Source: Ignavibacteria bacterium UBA2373 | Lineage (GTDB): Bacteria > Bacteroidota > Ignavibacteria > Kapaibacteriales > UBA961 | Length of the DNA stretch: 46,192 nucleotides | NCBI GenBank assembly: GCA_002344005.1 | Contig: DDTD01000083.1 | Coordinates: 1 to 46,192 of the forward strand | Direction: 5' to 3' | In this document: positions 16,601 to 24,203 of the stretch, in pieces | Position numbering within the stretch: the stretch's first letter is position 1 | Layout of the letters: each line of letters opens with the position of its first letter | Notes under the pieces: model-generated | The model's input: the letters and a program-made list of their open reading frames with translations, nothing else | Database searches by the model: none | What the model was told of the DNA's origin: nothing | Program-made: the position numbers and the translations under genes

Positions 16601-18058
16601 ACCATAGGAATAAGCGGCAAATGGTTGTTTTGCACGAATTCGATATACACCGTCACCGGGTAATGTAATGCGTTTCATACCATATTTGAGTCCATTCGCA
16701 GTTGGAGCAGAAAATATCTGACCGGGACCGGCACCAAAACGACTTGCAACACTTCTCCATTCAAATTTACCATTGTTGACAACGGCAAATTCTAAATCGT
16801 CGGGAACAACATCACCATCACCAAGCGCATAAACAAGATTTACATAGTTTTTAGTAAATGGTAAAGTACCACCTTTTGCATTTGGAGTACAGAATACAAT
16901 TTCTTTTTGATATTGCTCAACCGGAGTGATAACATATTGGAATGGGTCACTCGAAACATTATCATCTGCTTGACCTGTATTATATAACATGATATATATC
17001 GGTGCATTCGCAGAAATCATTGTTGATTTTGGAGGACCATCTTGCAAACGTCGCTCGACGAATGCTTGATTTTCCACGCGGCTATTATTAGGAAGAACTA
17101 ACCACTCTTTACCATCACGATAGACCTTGATGTTTTTATAATCGGGATGAGCAAAAACGCGAATAACCGGATTAAACATACGATCAACCAATGCTGTTAC
17201 ATGATATTCTTTACCCCAAGTATTTGTTGGTAACTCCATATCAACGGTGAAATCGCACCAAGGAACACCGGCAGGAACATTAGCACATTGATTACCGGAA
17301 ACTACACCGACAGGTTTATTGGCAACAATACGGCTACCTGCAATATCTTGACCATCATCATCATTGGCAATACAAATAACATCACCGGCTTTAAGACCTG
17401 TCCATTTTTTTGTCTGACCGGGTCTCAATCCGCCTGTAGTACGGGAACCGGGCACACCACCCATGATAAATGTTACTTCCGTATCATCATAAGAAGCAAC
17501 AATATTAGTGAGACCGGGAAGTTTATAATTTGAACCAGCAGCAGTATATTGGGGCCATGATGCAACAACATAATCAGTACCAATACCCGAAACCGGTACA
17601 CCTAAGAATCCATCAGATGTATATTGGAAACGTGTCATACCATATACGACAATGGGCGCAATGGCAGTAACATGAACTCCTGCTCCTCCATATACCTGCT
17701 CCGGCGGTGCCTTCGCAGTCGTAGGTTTTGAATAGGGTTGCCCAACATTAGAAGGAAGTTTGAACTCTATTACATCATTGGCAACAGCCATCTTTGTCAT
17801 AGACCAACCTTTGCCCGGAACATCAACAGTAACAGGTTGACGGACACCTGATGCCACGAAAATACGAGTAGTATTTTCAGCACCTGCTACTTCTTCATAA
17901 CAAGGTGGGAAAGATACCCAGAATTCATTACCGGAATTCGAGGTACCGAGTAAATTAGGCAAATCCTTTTTTGCATCTTTGATGACTGCGTTTTGTGAAA
18001 ACGCAACCGATTGAGCAATAAGGAAAATTGCAAGAAGAAAAAGTCCGTACTTTTTCAT
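13649..18058 (-). CDS. Giant IgGFc-like / choice-of-anchor D T9SS cargo protein
   Basis: A 1469-aa surface protein. ATG 18058 is chosen over the longer frame start (18091) because AAAGGA lies 7 nt upstream and the signal peptide MKKYGLFLLAIFL...AFSQ begins there. Residues about 40-500 resemble the IgGFc-binding N-terminal domain (GNEFWVSFP start; repeated VYGMTRFQY and VVSGNQCANVP-type strands). Residues about 620-1230 carry several choice-of-anchor D/ASH-type modules marked by phrases such as NTGDADLIITGV. A cohesin-like module (about 1245-1370) precedes a T9SS type A domain starting at ISPNPVP. No catalytic site is visible, so a structural or adhesive role is likely. It has its own Bacteroidota-type promoter and a downstream terminator. 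Confidence 0.85.
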   Translation of the reverse strand: MKKYGLFLLAIFLIAQSVAFSQNAVIKDAKKDLPNLLGTSNSGNEFWVSFPPCYEEVAGAENTTRIFVASGVRQPVTVDVPGKGWSMTKMAVANDVIEFKLPSNVGQPYSKPTTAKAPPEQVYGGAGVHVTAIAPIVVYGMTRFQYTSDGFLGVPVSGIGTDYVVASWPQYTAAGSNYKLPGLTNIVASYDDTEVTFIMGGVPGSRTTGGLRPGQTKKWTGLKAGDVICIANDDDGQDIAGSRIVANKPVGVVSGNQCANVPAGVPWCDFTVDMELPTNTWGKEYHVTALVDRMFNPVIRVFAHPDYKNIKVYRDGKEWLVLPNNSRVENQAFVERRLQDGPPKSTMISANAPIYIMLYNTGQADDNVSSDPFQYVITPVEQYQKEIVFCTPNAKGGTLPFTKNYVNLVYALGDGDVVPDDLEFAVVNNGKFEWRSVASRFGAGPGQIFSAPTANGLKYGMKRITLPGDGVYRIRAKQPFAAYSYGYSDYDSYGFPTSVALGDLTKKDTVNPNPEYKVLCDGSVEGPDGKLPIVTDLPNDPNVRSNLAIVYMDIEPDSSFNYEFKIVDQNGKPTKIIPGSSVRTFWTLKVINPAIDARARLIFVDKAGNDTAIVIKYNAFQVKLEKSPMDYGLVMIGAQKTLSFKAVNNSDASVVVHRLELMKKSEGFTIFENDGVTPAVVPFTLAGKAEKEFKVTFMKDVVGDFLDSIGVGDECRFGYSIEVRAKTGEPEIVVTQDANFGQKPVNSTGHSWPFTVRNAGTADLVVTGFTLPTSPEFVIKYNNVLLTTAMINDTKPLIIKPGGIENFSVEFSPTAVKQYSDQIYFKSNAKKSDSIEVMTGEAIEPGLYAQGYNWDRKRVLSNNLYNRAVWVTNTGNAPLTINDVTPSNPNDKNFQYSGGFGAWKQLYFVGKTLQPKTANSAADTIFAPVDFVPESIMEKSLDLTFTTNETKPATAKLLGTGIIGRLRTSPVDFGTTKLDNGVRVALQEVAKKVRFEFEDYQYSDNVTITLPFIMDANEIVASKKLGNIYGSQGFAHDLVGTIVANPTSAYDATAGTVTLTKSGDYVEFEAYFNGEFEKDYTTNVTTESDAEAEVTAVLTGKTENVPSGNGILNTTPNVLPIVCIGEPTPQKGSIEVLNTGDADLIITGVTYNPAIDANSAPWSVNKDFAPAYFTLTKFNTAYDRDTLYYDFKAPNTPGVYTLDVTVTSNAPTNGTQTKTLRGETVAYSGSLGIDGEGSALQYGKDYVYTINLSTATAPTIANVNKMTFTVAYPTQMFVYRGNVQVLNPAWELDGAPTVANGVVTISLKSSSATPVSANTTPYIAIPFFTVLSSDPTFVQGGKARINVTATANDCFPIAPTGMDVSPQAVCFAPGRAVGGSGLGQGIKDISPNPVPSIGGKVNFSIGIQSSTTLIIYTATGEEVTTMPLGVLQPGEYEVTLPMDKLSSGSYTAKFVSGPYTEVKPFAVTK

Positions 18059-18110
18059 GACACTATCCTTTGATTGTTTAAAAAAATACATTATATGAAG
18101 TCAATTACAA

Positions 18111-18142
18111 CTAAAATACGAAGTCTCGAAGTTCTGACAAAA
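18111..18142 (-). promoter_or_regulatory. Bacteroidota-type promoter of the IgGFc-like cargo gene
   Basis: On the minus strand TTTTG (18142 to 18138), a 19-bp spacer and TATTTTAG (18118 to 18111) match the TTG/TAnnTTTG pattern with one deviation in the -7 box. Transcription would start near 18104, about 46 nt before the ATG at 18058. The -33 box is inside one copy of the 12-bp repeated motif. Confidence 0.55.
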
Positions 18143-18241
18143 CTTTATGAATCTTCATTCATAAAAGATTGATTTGTTCTTCACAAACTGTAATAATGCT
18201 TGAATCAAAGTTTTGTCACATAAACACCAAAAGTTTTGTCA
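18135..18241. repeat. Three perfect copies of a 12-bp motif in a divergent promoter region
   Basis: AAAGTTTTGTCA occurs at 18207-18218 and 18230-18241 on the plus strand and at 18135-18146 on the minus strand. The outer two contain the -33 boxes of the divergent promoters; the middle copy lies 23 bp upstream of its neighbour and belongs to no promoter I can define. Candidate operator or extended -33 element. Confidence 0.6.
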
Positions 18242-18265
18242 ATCTTTTTTACTTTCCTAATTTTG
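18234..18265 (+). promoter_or_regulatory. Bacteroidota-type promoter of tRNA-Leu
   Basis: TTTTG at 18234-18238, a 19-bp spacer and TAATTTTG at 18258-18265 fit the consensus exactly. The expected start near 18272 is about 13 nt before the mature tRNA 5' end, which is sensible for a stable RNA. Confidence 0.7.
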
Positions 18266-18284
18266 CATTCACATACTTGCCGAT

Positions 18285-18368
18285 GCGGAAGTGGCGAAAT
18301 TGGCAGACGCACCATCTTGAGGGGGTGGCGCCTTCACTGGTGTACGGGTTCAAGTCCCGTCTTCCGCA
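18285..18368 (+). tRNA. tRNA-Leu (anticodon GAG)
   Basis: The acceptor arms GCGGAAG (18285-18291) and CTTCCGC (18361-18367) pair fully, with A73 at 18368. The D-arm has GCGAAATTGGCAGACGC. The anticodon stem CCATC/GGTGG encloses the loop TTGAGGG, giving anticodon GAG (Leu, CUY codons). A long class II variable arm precedes the T-arm ACGGG-TTCAAGT-CCCGT. The 3' CCA is not encoded (ACT follows). It has its own promoter and terminator. Confidence 0.97.
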
Positions 18369-18376
18369 CTTTTGGG

Positions 18377-18407
18377 AAGCCATTGCTCTATGCAATGGCT
18401 TTTTTTG
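18377..18407 (+). terminator. Rho-independent terminator after tRNA-Leu
   Basis: AAGCCATTGC (18377-18386) pairs perfectly with GCAATGGCTT (18392-18401) over a 5-nt loop, followed by a run of T. It ends only about 26 bp before the start codon of the next gene. Confidence 0.92.
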
Positions 18408-18432
18408 TTTCATATACTATCGTCAGTTCTTT

Positions 18433-18951
18433 ATGACTATTCGTTATTTTTTTCTCTTTCTTAGTCTGTCGTATTGTCTGATTGTCGGTTGTAATGAAGG
18501 ACTTGAACCTGCTTTTGTTTCATCCACACAACTAACCGGACCCGCATATATTAAAGGTACCTTGATATTTAAAAACGGTATCAATGGATGGAATGCCTCC
18601 AAAGATTCTATCTATGCGGTGCGTGTTGCTGGTTTTGTTGATAATCCGCCAAAGAATATTATAGAAAGTTTATTGTCAGGAACTGCATACATCAGTTCTG
18701 ACTCAATTGCTCTTTATACGGATTCATCTACATTTGTTGTTGAAATTCCCGACCCTCCCAAAACCATCAGATATCTCGGTGCGGCACTACAATATCAAAA
18801 GGATAATATCTTTGCACAAAAGGTTATTGGTGTATATGCACCCACAGGTGATGTAAATTTACCGGGGACAATACAACTTAGTCCTCGTGATACCGCCATA
18901 GTACGAATTATGATTGACTTTGAAAATTTACCACCACAACCACAACTTTAG
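18433..18951 (+). CDS. Small outer-membrane lipoprotein upstream of a TonB receptor
   Basis: A 172-aa protein I do not recognise by family. A hydrophobic leader (5-19) ends in the lipobox LIVGC, so C20 would be lipidated. The mature part looks mainly beta-stranded, with an IKGTLIF strand resembling the start of an Ig-like or transthyretin-like domain. The longer open frame starting at 18169 runs through the tRNA and is rejected; ATG 18433 gives the proper lipoprotein signal. There is no visible Shine-Dalgarno. It is followed after 10 nt by a TonB-dependent receptor gene, so it may be an accessory surface lipoprotein for that transporter (inference). Confidence 0.75.
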   Translation: MTIRYFFLFLSLSYCLIVGCNEGLEPAFVSSTQLTGPAYIKGTLIFKNGINGWNASKDSIYAVRVAGFVDNPPKNIIESLLSGTAYISSDSIALYTDSSTFVVEIPDPPKTIRYLGAALQYQKDNIFAQKVIGVYAPTGDVNLPGTIQLSPRDTAIVRIMIDFENLPPQPQL

Positions 18952-18961
18952 GAGAAGTGCC

Positions 18962-21193
18962 ATGACTTCTATATTTCTGAAAAAAAACTGCTATGTCATT
19001 ATTTTACTCATATTATGCAGCTTCAGTTCCCTCTATGGACAAGACAATATGAGTATTAATGGCGTGGTTAAAGAAAAAGGAAGCGAAACTGTAATTGCCG
19101 GAGCATCTGTGCAGCTGAAGGGATCAAAACTTGGTGCATATTCAAATTCTAAAGGACAGTTCACGATAAAGAATGTTCCTGTAGGCAAGCAAACCTTGCT
19201 GATTCGTTGTGTCGGTTATAAATCCACGACCATTGATGTTAATATTGTTGCTTCGATGAATGCAATGACGCTGGTACTCGATCCCTTACCGTATTCCACA
19301 GATGAAGTTGTAATTTCAGCATCGAAAAGAGCGCAGGCAGTGCAAGATGTACCAATCAGTATATCCGTTGTTGACCAGAGGGCGATTGCCGACCGAAGTA
19401 TTACAAAAATAGATGATGCTTTGCGGTATGTCTCGGGAGTTAATGTAGCACGCGACCAAGTGAGTATTCGCGGTTCAAGTGGATTTGCCTTAGGTCTCGG
19501 AAGCCGAACAGCTGTCCTTTTAGACGGTTTTCCCCTTCTCTCCGGTGATAATGCCGATATTAAGTTTGACATGATGCCTATGACAGAAATTGAGCGTATT
19601 GAAGTCATTAAAGGCGCAGGATCCGCTTTATATGGCACGGGTGCTTTGGGCGGAGTAGTGAGTATGTTCACGCGAACACCCAAAGAAGAGGCAACAATTC
19701 AAATACGCTCATTCATAGGCGGTTATTCAGAACCAACCTATGACTCATGGAAAGTTTTTTCCTCAACACCACTCCTCTATGGTATTGATGGTGCATTTTC
19801 TCAAAAATTTGGTGATTTTGCAATAACAGCAACCGGTGGGGTGAAATATGACCGCTCCTATCGCCTTTGGGACGATTCTCGACGATGGAATCTATATTCT
19901 AAAATGTCGTATAATTTCACTCCGCAAACATCAGTTTTTGCATTTGTAAACGCTGCTTCCGAATTACGTGGTAATTTTCTTTTCTGGGCAGATTTGGATA
20001 GTGCAACCAAACCACCTTCAGGCGTAAATCTCAATGAAAGACGGCTATCAGGCAAAACAATCATTGGTGCAGAGTTAAAACATCTATTGAGCGATGATGC
20101 TTTTTTTATTATTCGCAGCTCGGCATTTTCAACATCCTTCGATGAATTATATAAAAATCCGGGAGATGAAGTCGTTTCATCCAATGCTGTATCGTGGTTT
20201 ACCGATGCACAATGGTCTTCCGCCTTATCAGCTGAAAATCATCTCACATCAGGGCTGACCTTTACTCTCAATTCTGTAAACTCCGGTACATTTGGTATGC
20301 GTTCACAAACCATTACTTCTGCCTATGTTCAAGTCGAGAATTCTTCTCTTCCCAATACAATCATCACCGCCGGAACAAGAATTGACATTGAGCAAACAGA
20401 AACTGTAAACCAACAGCATACCGAGTTTAGCCCCAAATTCGGGATTTCGTACAATGGATTTGCTCCATTACGGTTGCGCGGCTCACTCGGCAGAGGTTTT
20501 CGCACACCCGCAGTAGCAGAACGCTTTGCAGATATTCGTAATCCGATTCTTGTTTCTGCCAATCCTAATCTCATACCGGAAAAATCCATGACCTATGAAA
20601 TTGGTAGCAGCGTGGATTTCTTACTCGGTTCGGCTCCCACCTCCATTGATTTTAGTATCTATCATACAGACTTTAAAGATTTAGTTGAACCACAAATAGT
20701 TTTTGTTGGAGCCAATCCATCCATTACTTTCAACAACATACTCAAAGCTCGTATCCAAGGTGCTGAATTAACCTTTCGTTCACTGCTTGGTTTCGTAGGT
20801 ATAGAAACATCATTGACAGCATTGTATGCTCGTGCATTAACAGATAGTACAGACAGATCACTCAAATTTCGATCTCCGATTCTCTGGTACAATCGGTTAT
20901 GGATTCCATTGTCAGAATTTGAAGTACAATTCGATTATAGGTTTATCGCCAGAGCAGAACGTATCCTTGATGATAATGAACGTATATTCGAACAATTTAT
21001 ACCGGATGTGCAAGCTCGAGTTCCCGTCCATGTATTAGATGCAAGACTTATTTACAATATGGCAAAAGCAGATATAGCACCAATGAAACTCATCCTTAAT
21101 GCAAAAAATATTTTGAATTATTATTATGTTGAGGTCATTGGTAATCTCGCACCTATACGACAATTTTCTTTGCAATGTGAAGTAAATCTCTGA
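18962..21193 (+). CDS. TonB-dependent outer-membrane receptor with N-terminal regulatory-like domain
   Basis: A 743-aa outer-membrane transporter. The ATG at 18962 follows an AGGAGAAG site overlapping the stop of the lipoprotein gene, and gives a signal peptide ending near SLYGQ (about 27). Residues about 31-110 form a carboxypeptidase-regulatory-like beta-sandwich (INGVVKEKGSETVIAGASV). The plug domain is about 125-235 (DALRYVSGVNV, VSIRGSSGF, VLLDGFPLL, IERIEVIKGAGSALYGTGALGG). The rest is the 22-strand barrel, including a FRTPAVAERF segment typical of the family. No SusD partner is present, so glycan uptake is not indicated; cobalamin, haem or a metal chelate is possible but unproven. Confidence 0.9.
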   Translation: MTSIFLKKNCYVIILLILCSFSSLYGQDNMSINGVVKEKGSETVIAGASVQLKGSKLGAYSNSKGQFTIKNVPVGKQTLLIRCVGYKSTTIDVNIVASMNAMTLVLDPLPYSTDEVVISASKRAQAVQDVPISISVVDQRAIADRSITKIDDALRYVSGVNVARDQVSIRGSSGFALGLGSRTAVLLDGFPLLSGDNADIKFDMMPMTEIERIEVIKGAGSALYGTGALGGVVSMFTRTPKEEATIQIRSFIGGYSEPTYDSWKVFSSTPLLYGIDGAFSQKFGDFAITATGGVKYDRSYRLWDDSRRWNLYSKMSYNFTPQTSVFAFVNAASELRGNFLFWADLDSATKPPSGVNLNERRLSGKTIIGAELKHLLSDDAFFIIRSSAFSTSFDELYKNPGDEVVSSNAVSWFTDAQWSSALSAENHLTSGLTFTLNSVNSGTFGMRSQTITSAYVQVENSSLPNTIITAGTRIDIEQTETVNQQHTEFSPKFGISYNGFAPLRLRGSLGRGFRTPAVAERFADIRNPILVSANPNLIPEKSMTYEIGSSVDFLLGSAPTSIDFSIYHTDFKDLVEPQIVFVGANPSITFNNILKARIQGAELTFRSLLGFVGIETSLTALYARALTDSTDRSLKFRSPILWYNRLWIPLSEFEVQFDYRFIARAERILDDNERIFEQFIPDVQARVPVHVLDARLIYNMAKADIAPMKLILNAKNILNYYYVEVIGNLAPIRQFSLQCEVNL

Positions 21194-21250
21194 TAGAACA
21201 TCACAACATTCATAAATTCGCAGAACTTTAACCATTTGTTGAAATACACT

Positions 21251-22618
21251 ATGCAACAATCTGAACTACAATCGCAACTTTTGAATTTAGGTAATTCCGA
21301 ATTACAGCGCGAAGCGGCTCTTGCTTTTCGTCAATTTGATACGCTTGAAGATGCTTCTATTGCAGCATTAGCCCGAGGATTGTCCGATAAAGACCGAGGT
21401 GTACGCGATGCCTGTAGTATGACATTGACTTCATTACACAGTCAAGGAGTTGAAATTGCAACCCATGTAGCTAAACAAATTATCACCGATGATATCGAGG
21501 TTCGTAATTTAGCTGGTGACGTACTTATAAAATTAGGTACCTCCTCTGCTGCCATTTTATGGGACTATGCGCGGCATGATGATTTTGATGTACGAAAATT
21601 TGCTGTGGACATTATTGGTTTAATCGGCACGGAAGCAGATTTGCTTATTCTCATTGCATGTTTACAAGACCCTGATGCAAATGTGCGAGTATCTGCTGCT
21701 GAAGCTTTAGGAAATATTCGTTCAGATATTGCAGTACCATCGCTTCTCGAAGCATATCAATCCGACGAAGAAATAAAAGTACCTATTATTGATGCATTAG
21801 GTAAAATTGGTGGGGAAAATGCAGAAAATTTTCTTCTTGAACGATTAAATTCAGAAGATGATATGTATATTCAAACAGCATGTATTGACAGTTTGGCTTT
21901 ATGTGGTTCAAAAATAGAAATTAGCCATCGTCTTGCTGAAATCTTACCTAATGCCCCTGAGGAATTACAAGGGATAATATTAAAAACTATGTGTGCAATT
22001 GCATACCGTTTAGAAGAGCAATTGATATTACACGATGATTTACGATACATAGCATATAATGCAGTCAATGATGAAGACCCCGATATTCAATCAGCCGGTA
22101 TTATTGCTCTTGGTAACAATTACTTCATTGAAGATATTCCATCTTTGATTACCGAGTTGGAACGCAATAATGAAGCAACACAACAGCATATACTCTATGG
22201 ATTACTTACCCACACTTCCTCAACGATTATTGGTACAATCATTAATGCATTAATTGAAAAAAATACGGATAATAATGAAGCTCTGATCAGCATTTTTGGC
22301 ATACTGCGTGAACTCTGGAATTATGCCGACGAAGAACATGCAGAGAGCATACTTGAAAACTTACAAAGAAATTTTATGTATTCCCATAGCCATGTGAATA
22401 AATTCATTTTTGATTTTCTCCTGACAATTAATCGTGTTATTGCTTCTCAATGTGTAGCAGAATTACTAAATTCAGACTCATCATCAGAACAAATACGTGC
22501 ATTAGATATCATTGCTTCAGCAGGATTATTAGAATTGCGTGATAATGTAGAATTTATGACAGATTCTCAGGGCGAAGTGGGCGAAAGAGCTAAACAAGTG
22601 TTGCAAGAATTACGGTAA
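21251..22618 (+). CDS. HEAT-repeat scaffold protein
   Basis: A 455-aa soluble protein built of helical HEAT/PBS-lyase-type repeats, clearest at residues 45-65 (SDKDRGVRDACSMTL), 80-98, 110-128 and 140-156 (DPDANVRVSAAEALGNI), with more degenerate repeats to the C-terminus. It has no signal peptide or catalytic motif, so a protein-binding scaffold is likely. The ATG at 21251 is chosen over an upstream in-frame TTG at 21236. It is 57 nt after the TonB receptor gene and 7 nt before the methionine-sulfoxide reductase gene, so it heads a compact three-gene run. Its partner is unknown. Confidence 0.8.
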   Translation: MQQSELQSQLLNLGNSELQREAALAFRQFDTLEDASIAALARGLSDKDRGVRDACSMTLTSLHSQGVEIATHVAKQIITDDIEVRNLAGDVLIKLGTSSAAILWDYARHDDFDVRKFAVDIIGLIGTEADLLILIACLQDPDANVRVSAAEALGNIRSDIAVPSLLEAYQSDEEIKVPIIDALGKIGGENAENFLLERLNSEDDMYIQTACIDSLALCGSKIEISHRLAEILPNAPEELQGIILKTMCAIAYRLEEQLILHDDLRYIAYNAVNDEDPDIQSAGIIALGNNYFIEDIPSLITELERNNEATQQHILYGLLTHTSSTIIGTIINALIEKNTDNNEALISIFGILRELWNYADEEHAESILENLQRNFMYSHSHVNKFIFDFLLTINRVIASQCVAELLNSDSSSEQIRALDIIASAGLLELRDNVEFMTDSQGEVGERAKQVLQELR

Positions 22619-22625
22619 TAAAAAT

Positions 22626-23141
22626 ATGACTTCTGTATCTTCAGTGCATAATTTTAAAGATGACAAAGAACGAGATATATTCATATTACAATCTGTTCGT
22701 TCTTTATGCGAAGGCAATAATCACTACATTTCAAATGCCGCTAACATTAGTGCTTTGCTTTTTGAATATATTCCTAATATTAACTGGATAGGTTTTTATT
22801 TTCTGCATAACAACATATTACATCTCGGACCTTTTCAAGGTAAAGTTGCATGTACACATATTCTGGTCGGCAAAGGTGTTTGCGGTACAGCAGTAACTGA
22901 AAAAAAATCTCAACGTATTGCCAATGTTCATGATTTTCCGGGACATATTGCATGTGATTCTGCTTCAAATTCTGAACTTGTAATCCCTTTGTGGTACAAT
23001 GAGAATATTATCGGCGTCTTGGATATAGACTCTCCCCTTTTTACACGCTTTTCAATATCGGACGAAATATTTTTTACTCAAATTACTGCAATTTTCAGCG
23101 AACATTCTGATTTCTCATTTTATTCATCCGTAATCACATAA
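22626..23141 (+). CDS. msrC: Free methionine-R-sulfoxide reductase (GAF-domain)
   Basis: A 171-aa single-GAF enzyme that reduces free methionine-(R)-sulfoxide with thioredoxin-type electron supply. Diagnostic segments are NWIGFYFL (53-60), LGPFQGKVACT (67-77), GKGVCGTAV (82-90) and DFPGHIACDSASNSE (103-117). The three cysteines C76, C86 and C110 have the same 10- and 24-residue spacing as those I recall for the E. coli enzyme (C84, C94, C118). It starts 7 nt after the HEAT gene and ends 4 nt before asd, so it is within an operon. Coupling to a methionine-branch enzyme (asd) is biologically coherent. Confidence 0.92.
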   Translation: MTSVSSVHNFKDDKERDIFILQSVRSLCEGNNHYISNAANISALLFEYIPNINWIGFYFLHNNILHLGPFQGKVACTHILVGKGVCGTAVTEKKSQRIANVHDFPGHIACDSASNSELVIPLWYNENIIGVLDIDSPLFTRFSISDEIFFTQITAIFSEHSDFSFYSSVIT

Positions 23142-23145
23142 TATT

Positions 23146-24132
23146 ATGGCAAATATAGCTATTGTTGGTGCAACAGGACTTGTGGGACGCACTATGTTGC
23201 GAGTACTTCAGGAAAGAAATATACAGGTTACATCATTACGATTATTGGCATCAGCGCGTAGTGCAGGCGAAATTATTGCATGGAATGGCAATGAATACAC
23301 AGTCGAAGAATTAACAGAAGATTCTTTTGACTCAATTGATTATGCTCTTTTTTCTGCCGGCGGTTCCATAAGTAAGCAATATGCACCAATTGCTGCAAAA
23401 AATGGTTGCATTGTCATAGATAACTCAAGCGCATGGCGTATGGATCCCGATGTGCCATTAGTTGTTCCCGAGGTTAATCCTCAGAGTGCCCATGAACATA
23501 AAGGTATTATTGCCAATCCTAATTGTTCAACCATTCAATTAGTTGTTGCATTAAAACCTCTACACATGCATTTTGGTTTAACAAGAGTCATAGTTTCAAC
23601 ATACCAAACGCCCAGTGGAGCAGGTCAAAAAGGTATTGATCATTTATTGGATGAAATTAATGGGATTGCTCCTACAAAAAGAATATCAAGTCACAAAGTT
23701 GCTTATAATACTGTTTTTCATGCTTTTCCTGTTGGTGAATTATTTACTGAAGAAGAAATAAAAATCAAAAATGAAACAAGGAAAATAATGGGTATTCCCA
23801 ATTTACCGATTGCCGTAACATGCGTAAGAGTGCCTATTCTCGGCGGTCATGGCGAATCAGTTATTATTCATACGGAAAAATCTTGTGACACCAATGATAT
23901 ACGGAATATCTTGAATATTTCTTCGGGTATTGTTGTCGTGGATAATCCTTTAATGGAAGAATATCCGACAGCTGCCGATTCAGAACATAGAGATGAAGTA
24001 TTTGTTGGTCGTATCCGACGTGATGATTCATCGGAAAATTCATTTCACTTATGGATTACAGCCGATAATTTACGTAAAGGCGCTGCTACCAATGCAGTAC
24101 AAATTCTACAATTACTCGAAGAGCAACAATAA
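23146..24132 (+). CDS. asd: Aspartate-semialdehyde dehydrogenase
   Basis: A 328-aa NADP-dependent enzyme converting aspartyl-phosphate to aspartate semialdehyde, the branch point to lysine/diaminopimelate, threonine and methionine. The N-terminal Rossmann motif is IVGATGLVGRTML (5-17). The active-site cysteine is C127 in NPNCSTIQL, and the substrate-binding stretch STYQTPSGAGQKG and the RVPILGGHGESV histidine segment follow. The length is standard for the bacterial family. It starts 4 nt after the preceding stop and is the last gene of its run, ending at a bidirectional terminator. Confidence 0.95.
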   Translation: MANIAIVGATGLVGRTMLRVLQERNIQVTSLRLLASARSAGEIIAWNGNEYTVEELTEDSFDSIDYALFSAGGSISKQYAPIAAKNGCIVIDNSSAWRMDPDVPLVVPEVNPQSAHEHKGIIANPNCSTIQLVVALKPLHMHFGLTRVIVSTYQTPSGAGQKGIDHLLDEINGIAPTKRISSHKVAYNTVFHAFPVGELFTEEEIKIKNETRKIMGIPNLPIAVTCVRVPILGGHGESVIIHTEKSCDTNDIRNILNISSGIVVVDNPLMEEYPTAADSEHRDEVFVGRIRRDDSSENSFHLWITADNLRKGAATNAVQILQLLEEQQ

Positions 24133-24148
24133 TATACAGCAATCAGGC

Positions 24149-24190
24149 AAAAAAAATCCCTTTTCACAACAATGAAAAGGGATTTTTTCT
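24149..24190. terminator. Bidirectional terminator between asd and the YfhO-like gene
   Basis: The arms 24151-24166 and 24173-24188 are perfect reverse complements with A-runs on the left and T-runs on the right over a 6-nt loop. It sits between two convergent genes and can serve both. Confidence 0.9.
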
Positions 24191-24203
24191 GGAAGAAGTA
24201 TAA

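Noticed and set aside
18207..18234. A third promoter using the middle 12-bp motif
   Set aside because: No TAnnTTTG-like box lies 19-20 bp downstream.
18169..18432. Open frame running upstream of the lipoprotein gene through the tRNA
   Set aside because: It crosses the complete tRNA-Leu gene and its terminator; the ATG at 18433 gives a proper lipoprotein signal.
19216..19683. 155-codon antisense frame within the TonB receptor gene
   Set aside because: It lies opposite the conserved plug domain, shows no family features and follows from codon bias of the real gene.
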